A DNA stretch of 7,134 nucleotides from Candidatus Aminicenantota bacterium (GTDB lineage Bacteria > Acidobacteriota > Aminicenantia > S016-38). Below the pieces are notes generated by a model that did not search any database, was not told where the DNA came from, and worked only from the letters and a program-made list of their open reading frames with translations. The translations under genes were made by a program, and so were the position numbers. The stretch spans positions 1 to 7,134 of the forward strand of contig JAMOUL010000258.1 in the NCBI GenBank assembly GCA_027062035.1. The letters are read 5' to 3'. Positions 1 to 6,271 of the stretch are shown here, piece by piece; position 1 is the stretch's first letter; each line of letters opens with the position of its first letter.

Positions 1-689
1 ACAGGTTTTTTTGTTATGGATAAAATTATCCTTGTGGCTTCAAAGCCATCCTGTGGTCCTCTTCCGCAATTGCTTCCAATAACGTCTGCAGGCCCTGTAT
101 CCAGCTTTTTGCCTGCCTCTACCACCTTTTCTCCAAAGATGGTTTTCAGCTGGTTGGGGAAGGTCATGGATGCGAATATCGGGACATCAGGAGCCAGATC
201 CTTTGCTACATCTAACCCTATTTTCAGCTCGTCATAGCAGTTATAAGTTTCAAAGAGCAGGAGGTTTACCCCTCCTTCCAGAAGTGCTTCTATCTGTTCC
301 CTGAATATTTCCTTTATTTCCTCTTCGGGAAGCTTCTTTCGGACATCGTGGGGTCTGGTGATGGGACCTATTGAGCCAGCCACAAATGCTTTATCTCTGA
401 CCACTTCCCTTGCAATCCTGGCACCGAAATAATTTATATCCCCTGTCTTCTGTCCCAGCCCGAAGAACTCTTCCAGTACAAATCTGTTTGCACCAAAGGT
501 GTTGGTTTCAATTATTTCTGCCCCTGCCGCGAGATATTCCCTGTGGATTTCCTTCACTATTTCCGGCATGGTTATGTTAAGTTCGTCGTAGCAGAATCCC
601 CTGGGAACTCCCTTTTGATACAGATATGTTCCCATTGCACCATCTATTATTACAACAGATTTATCCTGAATTCTTTCCTTAATGTCCAT
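1..689 (-). CDS. Homocysteine S-methyltransferase-domain protein, probable N-terminus of a bifunctional HMT/MTHFR (partial)
   Basis: This gene begins at 689 and leaves the window at its left edge after 229 complete codons, so only the N-terminal part is visible. It shows the homocysteine-methyltransferase barrel: DGAMGT (residues 16-21), ETNTFGANRF (61-70), GSIGP (105-109) and GSNCG (205-209), where Cys208 should be the first of three zinc ligands. The paired GGCC ligands would lie beyond the edge. The stretch DELNI (35-39) plus GANRF and the DIN..GARIARE block resembles the N-terminal half of YitJ-type fusions of homocysteine methyltransferase to 5,10-methylenetetrahydrofolate reductase. Such a protein would supply methyl-folate to the methionine synthase just upstream. 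The Asp usually found in the ETxxD motif appears to be replaced: the sequence reads ETYNC at 147-151. The start overlaps the metH stop; ATG 692 is an alternative, but 689 is better spaced from GGAGG. The methyltransferase domain is secure; the reductase fusion is inferred. Confidence 0.85.
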   Translation of the reverse strand, partial: MDIKERIQDKSVVIIDGAMGTYLYQKGVPRGFCYDELNITMPEIVKEIHREYLAAGAEIIETNTFGANRFVLEEFFGLGQKTGDINYFGARIAREVVRDKAFVAGSIGPITRPHDVRKKLPEEEIKEIFREQIEALLEGGVNLLLFETYNCYDELKIGLDVAKDLAPDVPIFASMTFPNQLKTIFGEKVVEAGKKLDTGPADVIGSNCGRGPQDGFEATRIILSITKKP

Positions 690-698
690 CATCCCTCC
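687..698 (-). promoter_or_regulatory. Overlapping stop/start with internal Shine-Dalgarno (translational coupling)
   Basis: On the minus strand the end of metH reads CTGGAGGGATGATGG. The Shine-Dalgarno GGAGG (698-694) lies in the last metH codons. The metH stop TGA (691-689) overlaps two tandem in-frame ATG codons of the next gene, at 692 and 689. The 692 ATG has only one base between it and GGAGG; the 689 ATG has four, so 689 is preferred. This arrangement is typical of ribosome re-initiation and indicates that both proteins come from one mRNA. Confidence 0.8.
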
Positions 699-3064
699 AG
701 AAGCTTTCTGGCCTTCTTAAGGGCATCCACAGCATCCTTACCGTATGCATCCGCACCAAACTCCTTTGCAAGCCTGGGGCTCACCGTAGCTCCTCCAACA
801 ATTACAGGAAGTTCTGGATTCCTTTTCTTTATTTCCCTTATGGCGCGTTCCATTTCATCGAGGGTGGTTGTCATGAGGCAGGAGAGACCAACCATGTCAG
901 GTCTGTTTTTTTCTATTTCTTCCAGAATCCTTTCCACCGGGACGTTTTTGCCCAGGTCAATCACCTCAAATCCGAAATTTGAGAAAACAGCCTTGACTAT
1001 GTTTTTTCCAATATCATGGAGGTCCCCCTTAACCGTTGCAAGGATTATTTTCCAGCTTTTCCGCCCTTCTCCCTTCAGGCTTTTTTCTATAAGTGAAGAT
1101 GCATTTTTCATGGCTTCAGCAGATGCTATTAGCTGGGGAAGGAAGTAGATTTTCCTTTCGTACAGGTCTCCCACTTCCTTCATGGCAGGGATGAGGATAT
1201 TATTAAGCACATCAAGGGGTTCCATTCTGGTTAAAAGGGCTTCTGTTAATCTGTGGGCCTCATTTTTGCTTCCCTCCAGAATGGCGTTTTTCAATGCCTC
1301 CTCATCGTTTTTCGCCTCTCTTCTTCTGGAAATTTTCAATTCGGCCTTTTTGCTGAAGATCTCCATGTATCTTTTACTTCTTCCACAGATAAATTCAGAA
1401 GCGTACAGGATTGAAGCCAGCTCTTCGTCTTCCACTCTCAGGATTGCCGCATCCGCACCCATGCATATTGCCATGGCAAGAAATGCCCGATTTAACCATT
1501 TTCGTTTTGGCATACCATAGGAAACGTTTGAAAGCCCCAGGATTACCGGGACTTCAAAGAGCCTTTTGACTTCCCTTATCGCTTCCAGAGTATTTTTAGC
1601 ACCCTCTGTCCCTGTGGATACCGAAAGAACCACGGGGTCAAATATCACGTCAGAACTATTTATCCCATAGGATTCAGCGGTTTTTAAAAAGTTTTCCAGT
1701 ATTTTGAGTTTGTCCCTGACGGTTTCAGCAACTCCCGTGTCGTCTATTGCAATGGCAACCACCCCTGCGGAGTATCTGCTGATCAGAGGGAGGAGTTCCT
1801 CCATCCTTTCCCTTTCCGCCGAACAGGAATTTACAACAGGTCTTCCGGGGGTGGCTTTAAGGGCTTTCTCTACAGAATCCGGATTTTTGACGTCAATAAA
1901 TACAGGAATATTTACCCTTGTGGATATGGTAAGGAGTGTTTCTGCGAAAAAGGCAGGTTCCTTTTCCCCCTGGAGTCCAAGGTTGACATCTATAGCGTCA
2001 GCACCATTTGCCTGCTGCTCCACTGCTGTTCTGGCTATTTCCTCGATATCCCTGGCCTCAATAAAGGGCTTTATTTTTTTACTACCATAGGGATTTATTC
2101 TCTCCCCTATTCTCACAAATGGGAAACCACTGCCTGCGGGCACTATTTTTGTTCGGGAGGCAGCGAAGAACATGGTTTTTGTTTGCCTTTTTACCGGGGG
2201 TTTTCCCTTAAACCTTCCTGCCAGAACTCTGATGTGTTCGGGGGTGGTTCCACAGCATCCCCCGAGGATGGAAGCTCCTTTTTCATAGAACTTCTCTGCG
2301 AAACTTAAAAATTCCTCCGGGCCCATGGGAAATACTATGGTATCGCCCTGTCTATGGGGTAACCCGGCATTGGGATAGATTGCAAAGGGTTTGCCCCTGG
2401 TGGAAAGGCTTTCAGCAATGTCCAGAAATTCCTCCACTTCCCTTCCGCAATTGGCCGAAAGTATATCCGCTCCCGTCCTTTCCAGTATTGAAAATGCGGT
2501 TTCTGGATCAGAGCCGGTAACAGTTCGTCCCTCCTCTGTAAAGGTCATGGACACCAGCACCGGCAATTTTGTTGCTTCCTTTGCCGCGAGAACTGCTATT
2601 TTTGCCTCTTCGACGTCTATTTGAGTTTCTATCTGTATGAGGTCCACACCTTCTTCTGCCATCAGTGTTGAGATATTAAAATAGGTTTCGTAGATCTCAT
2701 CCCATGAAAGCTCTCCCAGGGGGTGCATTAATTTACCGAGCGCTCCAATTGAGCCTGAAACAAAGGCCTTTTCTCCTGCAGCTTTCCTTGCCAGACCCAC
2801 TCCCCTTTTTATAATTTCCTTGAAAAGGGCGGGGGAGATTCCTGCCTCCTTCAATTTTATGGGGTTCGCAGAAAAGGTATTGGTTTCTATAATATCAGCT
2901 CCAGCCTCAACATAATCTCTGTGAATTGAATAAATGAGCTCAGGAGCTTCGAGGTTCAGGATTTCTCCCGGCGGAAATTTCCTTCCCTTCCTTTTTAATA
3001 TTTCGGTCCCCATAGCCCCATCCAGTATTAAAACCCTTCTTTCAAGCTCCTGTAAGAGTTTCAT
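689..3064 (-). CDS. metH: Cobalamin-dependent methionine synthase, short form without activation domain
   Basis: This cytoplasmic enzyme moves the methyl group of 5-methyltetrahydrofolate through cobalamin to homocysteine, giving methionine. All 791 residues are present. The homocysteine barrel (about 1-290) carries DGAMGT (15-20), ETNTF (60-64), SANCG (203-207) and GGCCG (268-272); Cys206, Cys270 and Cys271 are the expected zinc ligands. The pterin-binding barrel (about 316-575) carries GERIN (320-324), NGADAIDVN (353-361), FIDVKNPDSVEKAL (389-402) and SNVSYG (512-517). A helical cap (about 585-665) precedes the Rossmann-like B12 domain (about 671-790), which has DLHDIG (681-686) with His683 as lower cobalt ligand, SCL (728-730) and GG (757-758). 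The protein ends right after this domain, so the roughly 330-residue AdoMet/flavodoxin reactivation domain of E. coli MetH is absent; the layout matches the Thermotoga maritima type. No Shine-Dalgarno precedes the ATG, and an in-frame TGA (3082-3080) rules out an upstream start. Confidence 0.96.
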   Translation of the reverse strand: MKLLQELERRVLILDGAMGTEILKRKGRKFPPGEILNLEAPELIYSIHRDYVEAGADIIETNTFSANPIKLKEAGISPALFKEIIKRGVGLARKAAGEKAFVSGSIGALGKLMHPLGELSWDEIYETYFNISTLMAEEGVDLIQIETQIDVEEAKIAVLAAKEATKLPVLVSMTFTEEGRTVTGSDPETAFSILERTGADILSANCGREVEEFLDIAESLSTRGKPFAIYPNAGLPHRQGDTIVFPMGPEEFLSFAEKFYEKGASILGGCCGTTPEHIRVLAGRFKGKPPVKRQTKTMFFAASRTKIVPAGSGFPFVRIGERINPYGSKKIKPFIEARDIEEIARTAVEQQANGADAIDVNLGLQGEKEPAFFAETLLTISTRVNIPVFIDVKNPDSVEKALKATPGRPVVNSCSAERERMEELLPLISRYSAGVVAIAIDDTGVAETVRDKLKILENFLKTAESYGINSSDVIFDPVVLSVSTGTEGAKNTLEAIREVKRLFEVPVILGLSNVSYGMPKRKWLNRAFLAMAICMGADAAILRVEDEELASILYASEFICGRSKRYMEIFSKKAELKISRRREAKNDEEALKNAILEGSKNEAHRLTEALLTRMEPLDVLNNILIPAMKEVGDLYERKIYFLPQLIASAEAMKNASSLIEKSLKGEGRKSWKIILATVKGDLHDIGKNIVKAVFSNFGFEVIDLGKNVPVERILEEIEKNRPDMVGLSCLMTTTLDEMERAIREIKKRNPELPVIVGGATVSPRLAKEFGADAYGKDAVDALKKARKLLEG

Positions 3065-3070
3065 GGAAAA

Positions 3071-3076
3071 ATGATA
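3071..3076 (-). promoter_or_regulatory. Possible -10 element for a leaderless metH transcript
   Basis: On the minus strand TATCAT lies exactly six bases before the metH ATG, so a transcript from it would start at or next to the A of the start codon. No purine-rich Shine-Dalgarno exists upstream of this ATG, unlike the other three genes of the window. No convincing -35 hexamer sits 16-18 bases further upstream: TTGACC is only seven bases away. The call is therefore tentative. Confidence 0.3.
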
Positions 3077-3119
3077 CCATCAAGGTCAAAGAAAAGGAGA
3101 AGGATGGTTCAACTTATTG

Positions 3120-3135
3120 ATTCAAGAAATTGAAT
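3120..3135. repeat. Short inverted repeat in the divergent intergenic region
   Basis: ATTCAA (3120-3125) and TTGAAT (3130-3135) are perfect inverted copies separated by GAAA. The right arm coincides with the proposed -35 hexamer of the rightward receptor promoter, so a repressor could bind here. Six-base arms in AT-rich DNA can also arise by chance. Confidence 0.3.
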
Positions 3136-3159
3136 TGCTCCTTTTTGAAAAAATATAAC
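3130..3159 (+). promoter_or_regulatory. Predicted sigma70-type promoter for the Oar-like receptor gene
   Basis: TTGAAT (3130-3135) and TATAAC (3154-3159) are separated by 18 bases, a good vegetative-promoter geometry. Transcription would start near 3166 and give a leader of about 78 bases before the ATG at 3244. A weaker alternative nearer the gene pairs TTGGAA (3194-3199) with TATTAG (3218-3223) or TAATAT (3215-3220). The choice between them rests only on consensus matching. Confidence 0.42.
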
Positions 3160-3232
3160 ACTGCGTTAATTCAGCGTTTTCAAAGAGTCTTTTTTGGAAC
3201 GAAATTTGCTATGTTAATATTAGAAAAATTTT

Positions 3233-3246
3233 AGGAGGTGCCTATG
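3233..3246 (+). promoter_or_regulatory. Strong Shine-Dalgarno that fixes the receptor start
   Basis: AGGAGGTG (3233-3240) is a near-perfect anti-16S match and lies at ideal distance from the ATG at 3244-3246 (five bases after GGAGG). A GTG at 3238 is in the same frame but lies inside this ribosome-binding site, so it is not the start; using it would add two spurious residues. Confidence 0.88.
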
Positions 3247-6120
3247 CGAAAGGCAATTGCCTTATTCGCGTTTCTGGCCCTTATTGCCATCCCTCTTTTG
3301 GGTCAGGCAAGGACCGGAAACATTTATGGTAAGGTAGTGGACGCTGCAAGCGGGCAGCCCCTTCCCGGAGTGGCAGTAACACTCTCCGGTCAGGGAATTG
3401 CTCCCATGACAGCAATCACCACTGCCGAAGGTAACTTCAGGTTCCTGAGACTTCCGCCTGGAGTTTACAACATTAAAGCAGAACTCCAGGGCTTCAAGAC
3501 CCTTGAAAGGAAGGGAATCAGGGTCCTGATCGGTTCAAACGTAACGCTCACCCTCAAACTTGAAGAGGGTACAATCAAGGAAGAGGTCACAGTAACCGCA
3601 GCAGCACCTGTGGTTGACACCAAGAAAGCCACTGTGGCCACCAACGTTACCAAGGAAGCTCTCCAGGAGCTCCCAACTGCAAGGGACCCCTGGGTCATCC
3701 TTGACCTGACACCCGGTGTTATGGTGGACAGGGTAAACGTCGGTGGTAGTGAGTCCGGACAGCAGTCCAACTTCTTTGCCAGAGGAGACTCCGGTGACAA
3801 CGCACAGTGGAACATCGACGGTGTCACCATTACAGATGCCGCTGCTATCGGTGCATCCCCCACCTATTATGACTATGACTCCTTCGAAGAAATGAACATC
3901 TCCACTGCTGCTAACGACGTAACCGCTCCTACCGGCGGAGTTATCATTAACTTCGTTACCAGGAGAGGTGGAAACAAGATTTCCGGTGGCGGCAGGTTCT
4001 ATTACACAGGAGAGAAATTCGAGGGCAACATTCCTGATGATGTTAAGGCAAACCTGATCAACCCCAACTACAAGGGAAACAGGCTTAAACACATCTATGA
4101 CTATGGTTTCAACATTGGTGGACCCATAATCAAAGATAAGCTCTGGTTCTGGGGTTCCTATGGTGTTCAGGATATAGCCAATACCGACATTACCGGTGAG
4201 CTTCCTGATAACACCATGCTGAAGGGCATAAACGCAAAGATAAATGCCCAGTTCGGCCACCACAGGATTGAGTTCTTCTATTCCTGGAATGACAAGGAGA
4301 AGGAAGGCAGGGGCGCCAGTGCATACAGGCCTCATGAAACCACCTGGCATCAGACAGGACCTTCTCCAATTTACAAACTCCAGGATGACTTCACCGTGGG
4401 TCAGAACTTCTTCGGATCCTTGAAACTCGGTCATGTTGCCGGTGGATTCCAGCTGGAACCCTACGGTGGAAGGGATACCTATGTAATTCTTGACTATGCC
4501 GGTGTTCTGGGTATTCCCGGTGCCTGGCACAACACCTTTTACTGGTATGAGACCACAAGGCCTCAGTACCAGGCAACCTTCGTGGGTAACTACTTCCTCG
4601 AAGGATTCATGGGAGCAACCCATGAAATTAAGTTCGGTGCCGAGTACAGGTATACCCCTGTAACCTCCATGTCCAACTTTGGAAATGGTATGGTTCTCTT
4701 TATCTATAACCCGGCATGGATCGGTGTTCCCGGTTATGGTGAGGTCTGGTTCGTAAGGCAGAACAAGGGTAACCTTTACACAGCAAGGGCCTCTGCCTAC
4801 ATCCAGGACAGCATAGCTGCTGGAAAACTCACCCTTAACCTGGGTGTCCGTTATGACCGCCAGTGGGCAGCAAACGTTGCAGATACCACACCTGCCAACC
4901 CATACACTAAAGCAGCCTATGATGCGGGTTATACGCCTATTAACTGGCTGCCCGAAGGCTCCCAGGAAGACTACAGGCTTCCATTTACCTGGAACTTCTT
5001 CTCTCCAAGGATTTCAGCCCTTTATGATCTTTCCGGCGACGGAAAGACAGTGCTGAAGGCAAGCTTCGCCCTTTATGGCTCCCAGCTTGGCGTAGGCATG
5101 AACTACAGGCTGAGTCCAATACAGTGGAGAGAGCTTGACTTCTTCTGGTATGATGCCAATCACGACAATGCATACCAGCCCAATGAAGTCTTCTGGAGCT
5201 GGGGTCCAATATGGTGGGATCACGAACCTGGCGAACCTAACAAGGTTGTCAACAAGGTTGGTGATGACTACAGGGATCCCAAGACCCTTGAGTTTACCTT
5301 TGGAGTTCAGCACGAACTCATAACAGACCTCGCGGTCAGCCTGAACCTGTACTACAGGAAGATGTATGACTACAACTGGGGCTACCGTGAAGGTATAACC
5401 CACGACGATTGGTACATTGCCGGACATATACCATCAGAATATGGTGGTTATGCATACTGGGCATGCTCCAAGCCCAAACCATCCGGAGCTGTCTACCAGT
5501 ATCATCCAGATTACTGGCAGGATTACAAGGGTCTCGAAGTTATTGTAAACAAGAGACTCTCCAACAAATGGATGCTCAATGCATCCTTCACCCTGCAGGA
5601 TTGGAGACAGCACTTTGACTCCGCTGCAGCCTACATCGATCCTACCAACCACGAACCCGATGATCTTCTTAATAACAGACCAATGGCATATGAGTCCAGA
5701 GGTTCCGGACTTGGTAATGTTTATCCCAATGCCACATGGATGTTCAAACTCGGCGGTCTCTATCAGCTGCCCTATGGCTTCAACGTGAGTGCTACCTTCA
5801 TCGCAAGACAGGGATACATTGCACCTGTCCATTATAGAGCACACAGACCCAGCAACGGTTGGGGAAGCAGTGTTGGCGTTTACATCAAACCCTTCGGAGA
5901 CGAAAGGCTGCCCAACTTCTACATTCTCAATGCAAGGCTTGAGAAGGTCTTTGACCTCCAGAAGTATGGAAAGGTCTATCTCTCCGTTGACGGCTTCAAC
6001 CTGACCAACAATGCTGTGGCACTGGCAAAGGAATTTAACGCTGCTCGTTCTACCTTTGGAAAGATCACACAGGTTACCAACCCGAGAGTCTTCAGATTCG
6101 GAGTCCGTTACGAATTCTAA
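3244..6120 (+). CDS. Oar-like TonB-dependent outer-membrane receptor with carboxypeptidase-regulatory-like domain
   Basis: This 958-residue protein should be an outer-membrane beta-barrel that imports a ligand using energy from TonB-ExbB-ExbD; the ligand cannot be told from sequence. A signal peptide (1-22, basic MRK, hydrophobic core, likely cleavage after GQA) is followed by a carboxypeptidase-D regulatory-like beta-sandwich (about 25-107, with GKVVDAASGQPLPGV and GNFRFLRLPPGVY). EEVTVTA (113-119) is a TonB-box-like segment. The plug (about 125-245) contains NIDGVTITD and GGVIINFVTRRGGN and resembles the Oar family more than siderophore receptors. The rest is an aromatic-rich barrel with alternating strands, ending in RFGVRYEF; the terminal Phe is the usual BAM-recognition signal. 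Residues 637-648 form an EF-hand-like acidic loop. Cys741 is the only cysteine I saw. Codons strongly favour AAC and TTC over AAT and TTT, unlike the flanking genes, suggesting high expression. The gene is monocistronic: own promoter, then a strong terminator. Confidence 0.95.
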   Translation: MRKAIALFAFLALIAIPLLGQARTGNIYGKVVDAASGQPLPGVAVTLSGQGIAPMTAITTAEGNFRFLRLPPGVYNIKAELQGFKTLERKGIRVLIGSNVTLTLKLEEGTIKEEVTVTAAAPVVDTKKATVATNVTKEALQELPTARDPWVILDLTPGVMVDRVNVGGSESGQQSNFFARGDSGDNAQWNIDGVTITDAAAIGASPTYYDYDSFEEMNISTAANDVTAPTGGVIINFVTRRGGNKISGGGRFYYTGEKFEGNIPDDVKANLINPNYKGNRLKHIYDYGFNIGGPIIKDKLWFWGSYGVQDIANTDITGELPDNTMLKGINAKINAQFGHHRIEFFYSWNDKEKEGRGASAYRPHETTWHQTGPSPIYKLQDDFTVGQNFFGSLKLGHVAGGFQLEPYGGRDTYVILDYAGVLGIPGAWHNTFYWYETTRPQYQATFVGNYFLEGFMGATHEIKFGAEYRYTPVTSMSNFGNGMVLFIYNPAWIGVPGYGEVWFVRQNKGNLYTARASAYIQDSIAAGKLTLNLGVRYDRQWAANVADTTPANPYTKAAYDAGYTPINWLPEGSQEDYRLPFTWNFFSPRISALYDLSGDGKTVLKASFALYGSQLGVGMNYRLSPIQWRELDFFWYDANHDNAYQPNEVFWSWGPIWWDHEPGEPNKVVNKVGDDYRDPKTLEFTFGVQHELITDLAVSLNLYYRKMYDYNWGYREGITHDDWYIAGHIPSEYGGYAYWACSKPKPSGAVYQYHPDYWQDYKGLEVIVNKRLSNKWMLNASFTLQDWRQHFDSAAAYIDPTNHEPDDLLNNRPMAYESRGSGLGNVYPNATWMFKLGGLYQLPYGFNVSATFIARQGYIAPVHYRAHRPSNGWGSSVGVYIKPFGDERLPNFYILNARLEKVFDLQKYGKVYLSVDGFNLTNNAVALAKEFNAARSTFGKITQVTNPRVFRFGVRYEF

Positions 6121-6138
6121 TAGTCTGACATAGACAGG

Positions 6139-6177
6139 GCCCCGTTCCCGCCTCTGGCGGGAGCGGGGCTTTTTTTT
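6139..6177 (+). terminator. Strong rho-independent terminator of the Oar-like receptor gene
   Basis: The left arm 6139-6152 (GCCCCGTTCCCGCC) pairs with the right arm 6156-6169 (GGCGGGAGCGGGGC) over 14 pairs, 13 Watson-Crick plus one G-U, around a three-base TCT loop. Eight T residues (6170-6177) follow directly. It begins 18 bases after the stop codon. No A-run precedes the stem, so it should act only on rightward transcription and should separate the two receptor genes. Confidence 0.95.
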
Positions 6178-6205
6178 ATTGCTGAAAAAAAGGGTTGGTT
6201 CCTCT

Positions 6206-6233
6206 TTGAGAAAAACGTTTTAGATAATAAAAT
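6206..6233 (+). promoter_or_regulatory. Predicted promoter for the second TonB-dependent receptor
   Basis: TTGAGA (6206-6211) and TAAAAT (6228-6233) are 16 bases apart, each a good match to the vegetative consensus. They lie between the upstream terminator and the next ribosome-binding site, where a new promoter is needed. The predicted leader is about 30 bases, too short for a cobalamin riboswitch. The region is AT-rich, so chance matches are possible. Confidence 0.42.
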
Positions 6234-6256
6234 TTTTTAAATTTTCTTCGTAATAC

Positions 6257-6271
6257 AGGAGGAACCTTATG
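6257..6271 (+). promoter_or_regulatory. Shine-Dalgarno and start of the second receptor gene
   Basis: AGGAGG (6257-6262) lies six bases before the ATG at 6269-6271. It supports this start, which is directly followed by a basic and then hydrophobic signal-peptide-like segment. Confidence 0.85.

Noticed and set aside
543..1148. A 201-codon plus-strand frame opposite the metH 3' end and the next gene
   Set aside because: It overlaps two clearly recognised minus-strand genes and its translation has no family features.
3104..3133. Nine-codon plus-strand mini-ORF with an upstream GGAG in the intergenic region
   Set aside because: It lies upstream of the preferred receptor promoter, so it is probably not on that mRNA, and its length is within chance expectation.
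3238..3243. GTG start two codons upstream for the Oar-like receptor
   Set aside because: The GTG is part of the Shine-Dalgarno AGGAGGTG itself; the ATG at 3244 is correctly spaced and gives a normal signal peptide.
3628..3642. GCCACTG resembling a cobalamin riboswitch core element
   Set aside because: It lies inside the receptor coding sequence (codons for K-A-T-V-A), far from any leader, and no accompanying stems were seen. The metH and btuB-like leaders contain no such element and are too short.
3535..4623. A 362-codon open frame on the minus strand, antisense to the Oar-like receptor
   Set aside because: It is the codon-position shadow of a strongly biased gene: its translation shows no recognisable domain and lies wholly inside a well-supported plus-strand gene.
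6223..6245. GATAAT hexamer (6223-6228) and AAAATTT/AAATTTT inverted repeat (6229-6245), considered as a Fur-type operator
   Set aside because: Only one Fur-like hexamer is present and the repeat is pure A/T in an AT-rich leader; there is no convincing multi-hexamer Fur box.
6121..6268. Small gene or RNA between the two receptors
   Set aside because: Only the terminator hairpin, a candidate promoter and a ribosome-binding site are visible; no coding frame or other structured element was found.
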